From contig MVQI01000029.1 in assembly GCA_002067795.1 (NCBI GenBank), forward strand, positions 23,912-87,911: DNA of 64,000 nt, in the 5' to 3' direction. This DNA is from Methanosaeta sp. PtaB.Bin039. GTDB taxonomy: Archaea > Halobacteriota > Methanosarcinia > Methanotrichales > Methanotrichaceae. The translations under genes were made by a program, and so were the position numbers. Within the stretch, counting starts at the first letter, position 1; each line of letters begins with the position of its first letter. Of the stretch, positions 26,314 through 34,643 are shown piece by piece. The notes under the pieces were generated by a model, which did not search any database, had not been told where the DNA came from, and saw only the letters and a list, made by a program, of their open reading frames with translations.

Positions 26314-28332
26314 ATGGCGATGGGCATGAATACCTGGCGTGATGAAATCCTGAAGGAGTTCCCCACTGGTATCGCTCGGCTTACTATCGTAGTTGATCCC
26401 GACGCGCTTTTGTTCGAAGAAGGTATTCTTGAAGCGGTCCGTGAAAGGGGATTTGAACTCATACCTTTTGAAGACCATATTGCATTCCGCTATGCTTATG
26501 AATCGAAATTTCGAACTCGCTGGGACCGAGGCGAGCATATCGACCAATGTGCCGTATTGCACTCTCAAACCAACGACCTAAGTGGAGTCCCCTTCGATTT
26601 ACTGCAAGCTGGCCGCAGAGTATCGTTCAGTTTGGGCGATATCTTTCCAAACCTCAGCTATCCGGTCGTGTCCGCATTGGATCGAGAAGATCTCGATGCT
26701 CTATATGAGGCTCAGAGAATGAATGCTCCGGGCCCTTTGGGCGACAATGCCACCAAGGAGTTCATACTTAGGCACGTCTATAAAATCGCACCTGAGCTGA
26801 TCAAGCAGCCATCGGAACTTCTTTTGGTGTTGCTGCGACGCCACTATGCAGGCCAGAATATCCCTGAGGTGCTGGATGAACGATTCATCCAGCTCCTGCA
26901 TCAATGCGCTCAATTCGACGACTGGCCGCTCGATGCACTGGTTACAGATCGAGAGGCTTTCTTTGCATTCCTGCAAGAGCGATGGCCGATCTTCCTCGAC
27001 CGCGAGGCTGCCGAAAGAACGCCCCTGGTTGGTGAAGACAATACATCCTATAGTTTGGCCTTTGAAGGACCTGCTGATCTGCCCTTCGATCACGATGACG
27101 TTCGTGTCTACATAGACAACCTCTTTGTAGAAGGACTTATACATCCAGTATCTCATAAGCACTCTGACATATTGTCCAAAACTTGGGCCGGCATAGGGAT
27201 TCGAACCTATTCTATCGAAGATAAATCACGTCGCCTGGAAAAACTCATCGAGAGTCTAAAGGCATCCATTCCGGTCGAAGATGCAAAATATAAAGATTGG
27301 CTGCACTTTGCACGAGGATGGGCGGAACTGGTTCTGCTTATCAATGAGCAAGCTGAGGGCATTTTTCGAGACCTAATTGAGCAAGCCAGAAATCTGCAGT
27401 CACAGGTAGATGCACGTTTTACAGACTGGCTCCTCAATCGCTACTCCGGGCTGGCCAATCTGCCGCCAATGCCTCCTGTGATGTTACACCACGTGCCCCG
27501 ATTTCTGTCTCGTCAGATGGACGGCGACCGCTATGCTAAGATGGCATTGATCGTGGTGGATGGCCTTTCCATGGATCAATGGCTGGTGGTCCGAAACTCC
27601 ATCTCCTCGTGCCATTCAAGCTTTCGTTTCCGAGAACAAGCGGTCTTCGCTTGGATTCCGTCGCTCACATCCGTTTCACGCCAGGCCCTCTTTGCTGGCA
27701 AAGCCCCCATATTTTTCCCAAGCAGCATCCAGACCACGGACAAAGAGGCTTCACTATGGAGGCAGTTCTGGTCGGACTATGGCTTAAAGTCAAACGAAAT
27801 CGTGTTCATCAAGGGTCTGGGCGATGGCAGTTTAGATTCCGTATCAGAAGCAGTATCTCATCCTAAGACAAGGATTGCTGGATTGGTCGTGGACAAAGTC
27901 GATAGGATCATGCATGGAATGGAACTGGGCATTGCTGGCATGCACAATCAGGTCGGCCAGTGGGCCAGACAACCAAATTTAAGTAACCTCTTCAATCTGC
28001 TTCTGGATAATGGATTCCAAGTCTATCTGACTTCTGACCACGGCAACATCGAGGCAGAAGGCTGTGGCCGCCCTGCAGAGGGAGCCGTGGCAGACTTTCG
28101 CGGTGAACGAGTACGAATCTACTCTAATCAAGCCCTCCGCAGTAGGGTGAAGGAACACTTTCCTTCCGCATTGGAATGGGACCCCATCGGCCTCCCGGAC
28201 GATTACCTAGCACTTATGGCTCCGGCTAGACGAGCATTTGTCCAGGAGAGACAGCATACTGTAAGTCATGGGGGCATATCTATCGAAGAACTCATTGTCC
28301 CCCTTGTTCGGATAGAGAGGATGGGCCAATGA
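26314..28332 (+). CDS. pglZ: PglZ, BREX alkaline-phosphatase-superfamily protein
   Basis: This 672-residue protein is the PglZ hallmark of BREX. The C-terminal half carries an alkaline-phosphatase-like metal-binding core: ALIVVDGLSMDQW (about 411-423), YLTSDHGNIEAEG (about 571-583) and TVSHGGISIEELIVPLV (about 649-665). The start could be ATG at 26314, 26320 or 26326; AATAGG lies just before the first. There is a 60-base gap after the DUF3644 gene. The stop overlaps the start of brxA as ATGA. PglZ is needed for BREX defence; its biochemical target is not settled. Confidence 0.9.
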   Translation: MAMGMNTWRDEILKEFPTGIARLTIVVDPDALLFEEGILEAVRERGFELIPFEDHIAFRYAYESKFRTRWDRGEHIDQCAVLHSQTNDLSGVPFDLLQAGRRVSFSLGDIFPNLSYPVVSALDREDLDALYEAQRMNAPGPLGDNATKEFILRHVYKIAPELIKQPSELLLVLLRRHYAGQNIPEVLDERFIQLLHQCAQFDDWPLDALVTDREAFFAFLQERWPIFLDREAAERTPLVGEDNTSYSLAFEGPADLPFDHDDVRVYIDNLFVEGLIHPVSHKHSDILSKTWAGIGIRTYSIEDKSRRLEKLIESLKASIPVEDAKYKDWLHFARGWAELVLLINEQAEGIFRDLIEQARNLQSQVDARFTDWLLNRYSGLANLPPMPPVMLHHVPRFLSRQMDGDRYAKMALIVVDGLSMDQWLVVRNSISSCHSSFRFREQAVFAWIPSLTSVSRQALFAGKAPIFFPSSIQTTDKEASLWRQFWSDYGLKSNEIVFIKGLGDGSLDSVSEAVSHPKTRIAGLVVDKVDRIMHGMELGIAGMHNQVGQWARQPNLSNLFNLLLDNGFQVYLTSDHGNIEAEGCGRPAEGAVADFRGERVRIYSNQALRSRVKEHFPSALEWDPIGLPDDYLALMAPARRAFVQERQHTVSHGGISIEELIVPLVRIERMGQ

Positions 28333-29102
28333 TAAGACGAACAGATCAGATCGGATTCAATCAGCGAGTGCGGATGGAATGGTTTGAACAAACCGCCAAT
28401 TTGGCCCTAGCTGGAAATGACGAAGCTATGGTTAGAGAGGCTTTGCAGGAGCTTCTAAAAGACAAAGTCTCTGTGGGTAGCCAAGCCAAGCGCAGTAATC
28501 GTGAAAAGGTCATCACAATTCTCCTGAAAACGTGGATAACTGTTCCGACCGATCTTGAGGAAATGCGTGACGAAGGGCTTGAATATTTAAAACGTCTTCC
28601 GCGATCAGATCATCTGATCATACATTGGGGCATGGCAATGGCTGTTTATCCGTTCTGGTCTAGTGTAGCTTTTCAGGTGGGTCGACTATTGAGACTTCAA
28701 GATTGTGCAGCTGCCGCTCATGTGCAGCGCCGTATCCGGGAGCAATATGGCGAGAGGGAGACGGTCTCCCGCTCAGCCCGCCGAGTGTTACGTTCTTATC
28801 TAGACTGGGGCGTGCTTCAGGAATCCAATTCAAAGGGGATCTACACCGCCGGAAAGACGCTTTACATTGATGACCCCCGCTTGATATCTTGGCTGATTGA
28901 GACTGATCTTCATGCTCGGGTCAGCGGGTCGGCACCATTGAGGGAATTACTTGATAGCCCGAGTTTATTTCCATTTAGGATCAAGCCTATATATGCAGAA
29001 AACCTTATGACAGTATTGTCCAGAGTCGAGATTTTCCGCCAAGGGTTGGATGAAGATATTGTGATGCTGCGAAAACCAATCACGAAAGAAGGTGCACCCT
29101 GA
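28329..29102 (+). CDS. brxA: BrxA-like BREX protein
   Basis: This 257-residue protein overlaps pglZ by ATGA and is the last intact gene of the operon. It matches the position and size of BrxA in type 3 systems, a small DNA-binding, all-helical protein with winged-helix character. Helical segments include WFEQTANLALAGNDE, SNREKVITILLKTW and SARRVLRSYLDWGVLQE (about residues 145-165). Position and general similarity support the name more than any catalytic motif. TGATG at its stop creates the start of a truncated frame. Confidence 0.75.
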   Translation: MIRRTDQIGFNQRVRMEWFEQTANLALAGNDEAMVREALQELLKDKVSVGSQAKRSNREKVITILLKTWITVPTDLEEMRDEGLEYLKRLPRSDHLIIHWGMAMAVYPFWSSVAFQVGRLLRLQDCAAAAHVQRRIREQYGERETVSRSARRVLRSYLDWGVLQESNSKGIYTAGKTLYIDDPRLISWLIETDLHARVSGSAPLRELLDSPSLFPFRIKPIYAENLMTVLSRVEIFRQGLDEDIVMLRKPITKEGAP

Positions 29103-29439
29103 TGCTACAGGGTCCTACCTCCGCAGACTTCCGCTTTCCCTCGTACTTATCCTTATCTTCCCGTCTTTATTCCAGTAAAGTGCGAGGATGGCGCTCATAA
29201 CTCGCGCTGGCTCCAGCAGAGCTACAAGTGGCCTTGCTACACCTCATCTTCTGCGGCACGCGGCTGTCCTGCTCTGTGAAGCTCGACCACCTGGGCTTGC
29301 TCACCCTTCATCTCTGTCTGCTCCTGGGCACCCTGATAAGGTCTTTATGGTAGCTGACAAAAACCGCGGCAAAATAGAGCTGGGCGGAAAAATAGAGCCA
29401 AGACAAGCTGAGGATCGCTGTACCGAATCCCCATTATGA
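29102..29439 (+). pseudogene. eroded 3' end of the BREX operon, possible gene remnant
   Basis: BrxA's TGA overlaps an ATG (29101-29103), giving a coupled frame of 32 codons that begins MLQGPTSADFRFPSYLSLSS and then stops. Translating onward in the three frames gives protein-like patches (for example PAELQVALLHLIFCGTRLSC in the same frame after the stop, and DKNRGKIELGGKIEP near 29363), with no continuous gene. This looks like a decayed or truncated last gene. I cannot name it; a lost helicase is only a guess. Confidence 0.35.
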
Positions 29440-29542
29440 GGACTGATGAGTGAGGTCATATTTCCTTAATGAATTACATGTGACCGATAATATAATGATC
29501 CTTTTTAAGTTCTAAGCTTTGTAACCTTAACGCCGCATCATG

Positions 29543-29667
29543 TGGGGAATAGATAGTTGTGACAGCCAATGGGTTTCGATTTGAGAGTCACATATTCCCC
29601 AAATGTGGGGAATATAGTTCTCAGGTCACCGATAGCATGAGGCTATGTTTGGGATGACTATTCCCCA
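29543..29667. repeat. cluster of four TGGGGAAT inverted repeats
   Basis: TGGGGAATAG lies at 29543-29552. A perfect 10-bp inverted repeat, ATATTCCCCA-aatg-TGGGGAATAT, lies at 29592-29615. CTATTCCCCA, the reverse complement of the first copy, lies at 29658-29667. Together they form nested palindromes around a central hairpin. There is no gene here. An operator, a mobile-element end or a replication/partition site are all possible. Confidence 0.75.
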
Positions 29668-29839
29668 ATCTTGCAGAGTTAAGATTTGTAAATTGTTATG
29701 TCGGAAAATAGTAGCAAATGACCCCTGCACCCCTCATGTTAAGGTTGCGTTCTTGCTCTCCGCCACTTAGGCTCAACTATTTCGCGCAATTCCTGACCTC
29801 TGATAGAATTGCTATGACCAGACGGTCTTTGCTAGAATC
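29668..29839. other. spacer between BREX island and tRNA-Ser
   Basis: No gene is visible. TAGAATTGCTA at 29809-29819 and GCTAGAATCG at 29831-29840 are near-repeats. I looked for a duplicate of the tRNA 3' end here and at the left island edge near 15.9 kb and found none. Confidence 0.45.
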
Positions 29840-29861
29840 GCAATCTTATACAAAAGATTGC
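29840..29861 (-). terminator. hairpin 3' of tRNA-Ser
   Basis: GCAATCTT and AAGATTGC form a perfect 8-bp stem with a 6-base loop. The hairpin sits 11 bases past the tRNA 3' end, after TAATTTTACC on the minus strand. It probably ends the truB-tRNA transcript. Confidence 0.55.
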
Positions 29862-29872
29862 AGGTAAAATTA

Positions 29873-29969
29873 CGCCGAGGGTGAGATTCGAACTCACGAG
29901 ACCCTTTCGAGTCACCAGCTTTCCAGGAGATCTCTCCAGGCTGGCGCCCTACCGCTAGACGACCTCGGC
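29873..29969 (-). tRNA. tRNA-Ser(GGA) with a 13-nt anticodon-loop intron
   Basis: On the minus strand the acceptor GCCGAGG pairs with CCTCGGC and the discriminator base is G, as in serine tRNAs. The D-arm is GTCT-AGCGGTA-GGGC. The T-arm is GTGAG-TTCGAAT-CTCAC. A long variable arm (GACTC-GAAA-GGGTC) makes it class II. The anticodon stem CCAGC/GCTGG encloses 20 bases rather than 7, so a 13-base intron must be present. Either junction choice leaves loop CTGGA(G/A)A and anticodon GGA, reading UCC/UCU. No CCA is encoded. The tRNA starts one base after the truB stop. Confidence 0.92.
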
Positions 29970-29970
29970 A

Positions 29971-31002
29971 CTATCGCCTGTACTGACCAGGCTGCATCTT
30001 CCAGCGCCTGGGATAGATGCCCGTCTCCATTATGACCCTTTCGGTCGAGACCACCAGCCCTTGTCGGGCCTGATGCATATGACCGCTATCCATAGCTGCC
30101 TTTCCAACAGCCACAGCCTCACCCTTAAGGGTGTACATGGCCACGACATCGCCCTGATTTATATCTGTTTCCAGGCTCAGCAGGCCTGGCGCGGCCAGGG
30201 GAGAGCCGTGGCATATGGCGTCAACTGCGCTGTCGGCTATGACCAGACGGGGCAGATGGGAGATGGCTCTCTCAACTGGAAATACCGCCTGGCGCAAAGC
30301 GCCCTCATCCCCGCCCTCCCGCCAGGCGAGATAGGCGTCCTTGAGCTGGTGCAGTGTCACCAATCCCTCGTCCTCGCTAAAAGGGCCAGCCCTCGTCCGG
30401 CGCAGCTCCTCCATATTTGCGCCGGTGCCAAAAACCAGACCCATATCGAAACACAGCTTGCGGATGTAGGTCCCTGCCTCGCATCCTACCCGCATCAGAA
30501 CCCTTGGGCCGTCGATCTCCAGCACCTGCAGATAATATATCTTCCTCGTGCGCAAAACCTTCGCCACGCTCGATTTCAGTGGCGGTCTCTGATATATCTC
30601 CCCAGTGAACTGCTGACAGACCTCAAGGACCCTCTTGCGGGGGACGGCCCCGTGCACGCGCATGAGGCAGATGTACTCCTTGCCGGCGGTAAGCAGTGTA
30701 TCCATCACGCGCGTGGCATCCCCCAGAAGAACCGGCAGCACACCGGTCACCCGGGGATCGAGCGTTCCGCTGTGCCCGGCTTTCTCCACCTCCAGGATGC
30801 GCTTGACCCAGGCCACAACCTCATGGCTGGTTGGCCCCGAGGTCTTGTCCAGGTTTATGGCCCCCAGACGCAGATGCCGCTCCATGCTCCTCTTCTCAGG
30901 CTCGGTCCCGTAAGAGGGATCGGTATGGCCCTTCTTGCGGACCAGAACCGACCTGACCCGCTGGGATGGAAGTATGGCCGAAGAACTGTCATCTGACTTC
31001 AT
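29971..31002 (-). CDS. truB: TruB/Cbf5 tRNA and rRNA pseudouridine synthase
   Basis: This is the archaeal Cbf5 catalytic subunit of H/ACA ribonucleoprotein, which also makes Psi55 in tRNA. The motif GAINLDKTSGPTSHEVVAW and the catalytic aspartate in HSGTLDP (about residues 80-86) are clear. A C-terminal PUA domain follows (about 260-340: GDVVAMYTLKGEAVAVG). I prefer the ATG at 31002 (343 residues, GAGAG upstream) to a GTG at 31035; the end overlaps neither choice. It is the last protein of the ribosomal/sec cluster and ends one base before tRNA-Ser, one of its likely substrates. Confidence 0.93.
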   Translation of the reverse strand: MKSDDSSSAILPSQRVRSVLVRKKGHTDPSYGTEPEKRSMERHLRLGAINLDKTSGPTSHEVVAWVKRILEVEKAGHSGTLDPRVTGVLPVLLGDATRVMDTLLTAGKEYICLMRVHGAVPRKRVLEVCQQFTGEIYQRPPLKSSVAKVLRTRKIYYLQVLEIDGPRVLMRVGCEAGTYIRKLCFDMGLVFGTGANMEELRRTRAGPFSEDEGLVTLHQLKDAYLAWREGGDEGALRQAVFPVERAISHLPRLVIADSAVDAICHGSPLAAPGLLSLETDINQGDVVAMYTLKGEAVAVGKAAMDSGHMHQARQGLVVSTERVIMETGIYPRRWKMQPGQYRR

Positions 31003-31025
31003 GCCGCTCTCAGCAATACGGGATC

Positions 31026-31595
31026 TCAGGCCCACTGGGAACTGCTGCTTCGGCGAGCCCCCCGGCTAAGGCCCCCCTCCTCCAAGCAGCGCACGGCCGA
31101 AAGACTGATGGCCAGCGTGCCCTGCTCGTTCCAGCGATCGGTATCTATGACCAGATCGTAAACGGTACAGTCGTCCATATCGATGTTGTAGTACTTCTTG
31201 TACCGGCGGGCCTCGCACTCCTCCCTGGACCGCGACTCTGCGAGCGAATCCTCGAAGAGCTTGTTCTCCCGCCTGGCTATCCGCTCCGCCCGCACCCGCA
31301 GATCGGTCTTGAGCATGATCTTTAAGTCGGCCTCGAGGACGTGGCCGGAGAGCCGGCCTTCGAATATCCCGCCACCCTCCCTCGCCAGCTCCCTCTGGGC
31401 GTCGTCGATGAGATAATCGACCTCCGGCCCCTTCTCGGCAAGTCTGCCAAGCTCCTTTAGGGTGATGCCCTTCTCCGTGGCCATCCGGCGGAAGATCTCG
31501 CCCGAGTTCACGTAGCGAAGGCCCAGCTCTGCCGCAAGCGCCCTGGCGAGAGTGCTGGTCCCGGATCCAGGAGGACCACTGATAGTGATTATCAT
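31026..31595 (-). CDS. cmk: cytidylate kinase, archaeal type
   Basis: This 189-residue protein phosphorylates CMP and dCMP with ATP. The P-loop is ISGPPGSGTSTLARAL (residues 5-20), followed by YVNSGEIFRRMA, an NMP-binding pattern. ERIARRENK and an RSREECEARRYKKYYNID lid complete the archaeal Cmk signature. An open frame runs upstream to 31973, but homology begins at the ATG at 31595, which overlaps the upstream stop as ATGA. The C-terminal about 15 residues (RGARRSSSSQ) are extra relative to homologs I know. The order DUF106-cmk-truB is typical of archaea. Confidence 0.93.
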   Translation of the reverse strand: MIITISGPPGSGTSTLARALAAELGLRYVNSGEIFRRMATEKGITLKELGRLAEKGPEVDYLIDDAQRELAREGGGIFEGRLSGHVLEADLKIMLKTDLRVRAERIARRENKLFEDSLAESRSREECEARRYKKYYNIDMDDCTVYDLVIDTDRWNEQGTLAISLSAVRCLEEGGLSRGARRSSSSQWA

Positions 31596-32197
31596 TCCAT
31601 ACCGCCGATATCCAGCGCCTTTCTGATGAACTGAGAGACCGGGATTGAGCAGACGAAGTACCAGTAGAACCAGTAGAGAATCGGCCCAAGCACAACGTTG
31701 TTTATGGACTGCTCCCCCCAGAAGGGAAACGTCATCATGATTGTGTTGTTGTGGATGTACAGGTATAGCCACATGAACAGGGGTATCGAGACGATGCCGA
31801 TGTAGGCCATCGGCTTGAACTGCATCTTCATCATCTTGCCCTGATCTCCCATCATCTCCAGCTGCTGACGCTGCAGATGCTGAACCCTGGCCTGGTCTCC
31901 GGCAAGCTGAGCTGCCCGCATCTCCCCCTGGAATGACTTCATCCGGACCTGCTGCTCGCGCAGGAACTCCCAATCCATCGTGTACTTCTGGATCAGGGTG
32001 GCGTAGAGGCCGGTTATGGCCGCCAGCACGAAGATCACCATTGAGAAGGGGAGGGTGGCGGGAAGCCAGCCGAGCAGGGGCTCCATAAAAGCCCCTATGG
32101 TGTCCCTGAACTCCGCGCTCACCATTATCCCCACGGTAAGTGCAAGGCCCAATCCCAGTGCCAGGTTCTCCACGGACTCGCTCAGCTTGGAGTTCAT
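31592..32197 (-). CDS. DUF106/EMC3-type membrane insertase-like protein
   Basis: This 201-residue membrane protein belongs to DUF106, the archaeal relatives of YidC/Oxa1 and EMC3 that insert membrane proteins. Three or more membrane spans are visible: about residues 12-30, 48-66 and 128-150 plus a last near 170-190. A cytosolic coiled coil lies between the second and third (LREQQVRMKSFQGEMRAAQL). It starts within the secY stop (ATGA) and ends within the cmk start. Its place next to secY fits a partnership in insertion. Confidence 0.88.
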   Translation of the reverse strand: MNSKLSESVENLALGLGLALTVGIMVSAEFRDTIGAFMEPLLGWLPATLPFSMVIFVLAAITGLYATLIQKYTMDWEFLREQQVRMKSFQGEMRAAQLAGDQARVQHLQRQQLEMMGDQGKMMKMQFKPMAYIGIVSIPLFMWLYLYIHNNTIMMTFPFWGEQSINNVVLGPILYWFYWYFVCSIPVSQFIRKALDIGGME

Positions 32198-33807
32198 GCG
32201 CTCTCTCCGAATATGCGCTGCATCATCGGGTACATCTCCTGTATCTGCTCGCTGGCGATCTGCTCATAGAGCCGATACATGATGGAGACTGTAAGCAGCA
32301 GACCGGTTCCTCCCGCACCTCCCAGGGTTCCCAGAAGGCTTGCCACGACGGTCAGCAGCCCGATTATGACGCCGCCAATCACCGTCACCTTCGGGATATA
32401 CCGATCCATCAGCCGCTCGATGCTTGCCGGATTTCTGCGGTAGCCGGGGATCTGAAGGCCGGATGCATGGATCTTGGCTGCCACAGACTTGGCTCCCATG
32501 CCGGTCGTCTCGATCCAGAATATGGCGAATATTATGCCTCCAACGATCAGAAATGCGGCATCTATCAGCACATGAAGCCCGATCTGCCAGCCGGCGATCG
32601 GACTTAACCCCAGCTCCACCATCCCCGGATTGGATTGGGATACCATGGAAGGTATCCAGTCGCTCGGACCGTTGAGAGGAGAGAGGTAGTACATCATGCC
32701 CGAAATTGGTTGAGGTGAAGTGGCGCTTATGGCTGCTCCAGTGACATCGTTGAACTTGGCCTCGGAGATGAAGGTCCCAAGCCAGGACTGGTATGCGGTG
32801 TAGACCGTCCGCACTCCTTCAACCGTTGTTGTGGCAGTGGTCACCTCGCCCAGTTTTGCAGTCAACAGCGACCCAAGCATCTCGATGTTGGCCTGAAGCG
32901 CCCTGACCAGGATCATTGGAAGGACGCTGGCGTAAACGAGCTTCACTGGGAAGCGCCCCCGAGCTCCCCTCACCCGGCTGTGGGCAAGGGGGATCTCGAT
33001 GCGTGTGGACTCAACCAGGACTACCAGCAGTATTATGGCGATCGTTGAGATGAGGGCCAAAACCCCGCCGGTGACTAAGATGAACCTGATGCCTTCAGAC
33101 GTGAATATCGTGTCCAGACCGATCAGGTTCTCCTTGATTATGAAGAACCACTTGGGGATTATGCCTATGGGCAGTCCCTCGTCGCCACGGGCCCAGTTGA
33201 ACAGCCCGGTGATCAGTTGCTGGCTGACTCCAGCCACGATGAACAGGCCCACTCCAGATCCGATACCCCATTTGGAGACAACCTCATCCATATACAGGAT
33301 CAGGACGCCGCCCACACAGACCTGAAGGAATATCAGCATGGTAATCATGCCAGGGGAGACGCCCAGCATGTTGGCCAGGTTCAGATCCGGGAGGAGGTAG
33401 CCGCCGAATACCTGGGGAAGGGCCTCGACTGCGATCATCACGAATACCAGGGCTTTTTGCGTCCCCTGAAAGACAGCCTGGTCACGCGGGTCACGCAGGT
33501 TGAGCTTGATTATATCGGCACCCACCAGCAGCTGAAGCACGATGGACGCGGTGACTATAGGGCCGATGCCCAGGAGCACCAAAGAGCCGAAAGATCCGGC
33601 GAAGAATGCCCGGTACATGCCGAAGATATCGATGGATTCCTTCGACAGGCCGAATAGAGGTATGTTGGATAAGACGAAATATAGGAGGAGGACCCCGAGG
33701 GTCCATGTCAACTTCCTCTTGAAGTGGACGTGGCCGGTCGGCCGCACCACTGCGGGAAGCCTCCTCACATAGGGCTCGATGGCGTAGAAGAAGCTTTGCT
33801 GGTTCAT
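32194..33807 (-). CDS. secY: SecY translocon subunit with enlarged external loop
   Basis: The 537-residue protein is the channel of the Sec translocon, with ten membrane helices. The plug and TM2 region (SIVLQLLVGADIIKL) and the archaeal start MNQQSFFYAIEPYVRRLP are typical. A loop of roughly 65 extra residues lies between TM7 and TM8 (from VTTATTTVEGVRTVYTAY to GPSDWIPSMVSQSNPGMVE, about residues 325-400). This makes it longer than SecY of other methanogens known to me. The start overlaps the uL15 stop by ATGA, and the end overlaps the DUF106 gene. Adenylate kinase, often next in archaea, is absent. Confidence 0.95.
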   Translation of the reverse strand: MNQQSFFYAIEPYVRRLPAVVRPTGHVHFKRKLTWTLGVLLLYFVLSNIPLFGLSKESIDIFGMYRAFFAGSFGSLVLLGIGPIVTASIVLQLLVGADIIKLNLRDPRDQAVFQGTQKALVFVMIAVEALPQVFGGYLLPDLNLANMLGVSPGMITMLIFLQVCVGGVLILYMDEVVSKWGIGSGVGLFIVAGVSQQLITGLFNWARGDEGLPIGIIPKWFFIIKENLIGLDTIFTSEGIRFILVTGGVLALISTIAIILLVVLVESTRIEIPLAHSRVRGARGRFPVKLVYASVLPMILVRALQANIEMLGSLLTAKLGEVTTATTTVEGVRTVYTAYQSWLGTFISEAKFNDVTGAAISATSPQPISGMMYYLSPLNGPSDWIPSMVSQSNPGMVELGLSPIAGWQIGLHVLIDAAFLIVGGIIFAIFWIETTGMGAKSVAAKIHASGLQIPGYRRNPASIERLMDRYIPKVTVIGGVIIGLLTVVASLLGTLGGAGGTGLLLTVSIMYRLYEQIASEQIQEMYPMMQRIFGESA

Positions 33808-34181
33808 AGTACCACTACTTCACCGCCGGCTGCTTCGATCTTGCTCTTGGCAGAGCCAGAGAAGGCAGAAGCGCTGACAGCGAGCCGGCGGGTTACCCTG
33901 CCCCGCCCCAGAACCTTGACCCCGTTAAGCTCCACCTTGCCTTCAGGGCTGACCATCTGGTCCAGCATGCCGACATTGACGGTATCCAGCTCCTCACGGC
34001 AGCCATGAATCGTGAAACCGTGACTGCCCATCTGGTCTCCGCGCATGATGGAGCGGACCCAGTGATGCTTGCAGTTCCCCGCATTGCCCCGGCCGCCTCT
34101 GGAGCCTCCGCCCCTCTGGTTCTTGTGCTTTCCGTGATAGGTCCTGTGACCACGGCCCTTCTTGGTGTGCTCTTTGACCAT
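33804..34181 (-). CDS. rpl15: ribosomal protein uL15
   Basis: This 125-residue large-subunit protein has the basic glycine-rich start typical of archaeal L15 (RGHRTYHGKHKNQRGGGSRG) and a C-terminal domain ending AAGGEVVVL. It overlaps secY by four bases. It is four bases from uL30, so translation is coupled throughout this stretch. Confidence 0.95.
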   Translation of the reverse strand: MVKEHTKKGRGHRTYHGKHKNQRGGGSRGGRGNAGNCKHHWVRSIMRGDQMGSHGFTIHGCREELDTVNVGMLDQMVSPEGKVELNGVKVLGRGRVTRRLAVSASAFSGSAKSKIEAAGGEVVVL

Positions 34182-34185
34182 GATA

Positions 34186-34641
34186 CTACCTCATCTTGAC
34201 GATAAGATCGGCTATGGTGTCGTGGTAGCCGAGTTCGCCACCTTCCTTCACGGATTTCTTTATTCCGTCGTGGCCTTTTCTGGGCGGGTGAAGCCGGAAT
34301 ACCGGCTTGATACCGTAGTCCCTGAGGCTCGCAGCCCCGGATGTGACCGCCGCTGCCAGCTCCTTGATGCTCCTGTATGGGGTGACCTGGCTGACGACAG
34401 AGTCGCTCAGGCGGCGGTTGCCGCTCAGTCTTCCCCGCTTCTCCAGCAGCATGGCCACGAGATCGGCATCCACCTGGCCCCAGGCAACGAAGTCCTTCAC
34501 TACCTGGATCATCCCACGGTAGTGTTCGTCCTCCCTCACCACGACGCAGTGATTGATCCTGTCCAGATGCAGCATGCTCAGGGTATCCTTGATATCCGGC
34601 TTGGTGTTTACACCGCCCCGGAGCCTGATTATGGCATACAT
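34186..34641 (-). CDS. rpl30: ribosomal protein uL30
   Basis: The 151-residue protein is the long archaeal/eukaryal form of L30 (L7e-like). It begins MYAIIRLRGGVNTKPDIKDT, which is the conserved L30 core. The ATG at 34641 follows GAGGTC and the uS5 stop and is preferred over an in-frame start at 34647. Confidence 0.95.
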   Translation of the reverse strand: MYAIIRLRGGVNTKPDIKDTLSMLHLDRINHCVVVREDEHYRGMIQVVKDFVAWGQVDADLVAMLLEKRGRLSGNRRLSDSVVSQVTPYRSIKELAAAVTSGAASLRDYGIKPVFRLHPPRKGHDGIKKSVKEGGELGYHDTIADLIVKMR

Positions 34642-34643
34642 CG

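Noticed and set aside
15835..29870. tRNA-Ser as an integration site with flanking att duplication
   Set aside because: I looked for a copy of the tRNA 3' end near the left edge of the island and found none; there is also no integrase in the island.
30061..30996. 311-codon plus-strand frame
   Set aside because: It is antisense to truB and has no family resemblance.
31596..31973. upstream extension of the cytidylate kinase frame
   Set aside because: It overlaps the DUF106 gene in another frame, and homology starts at the ATG at 31595.
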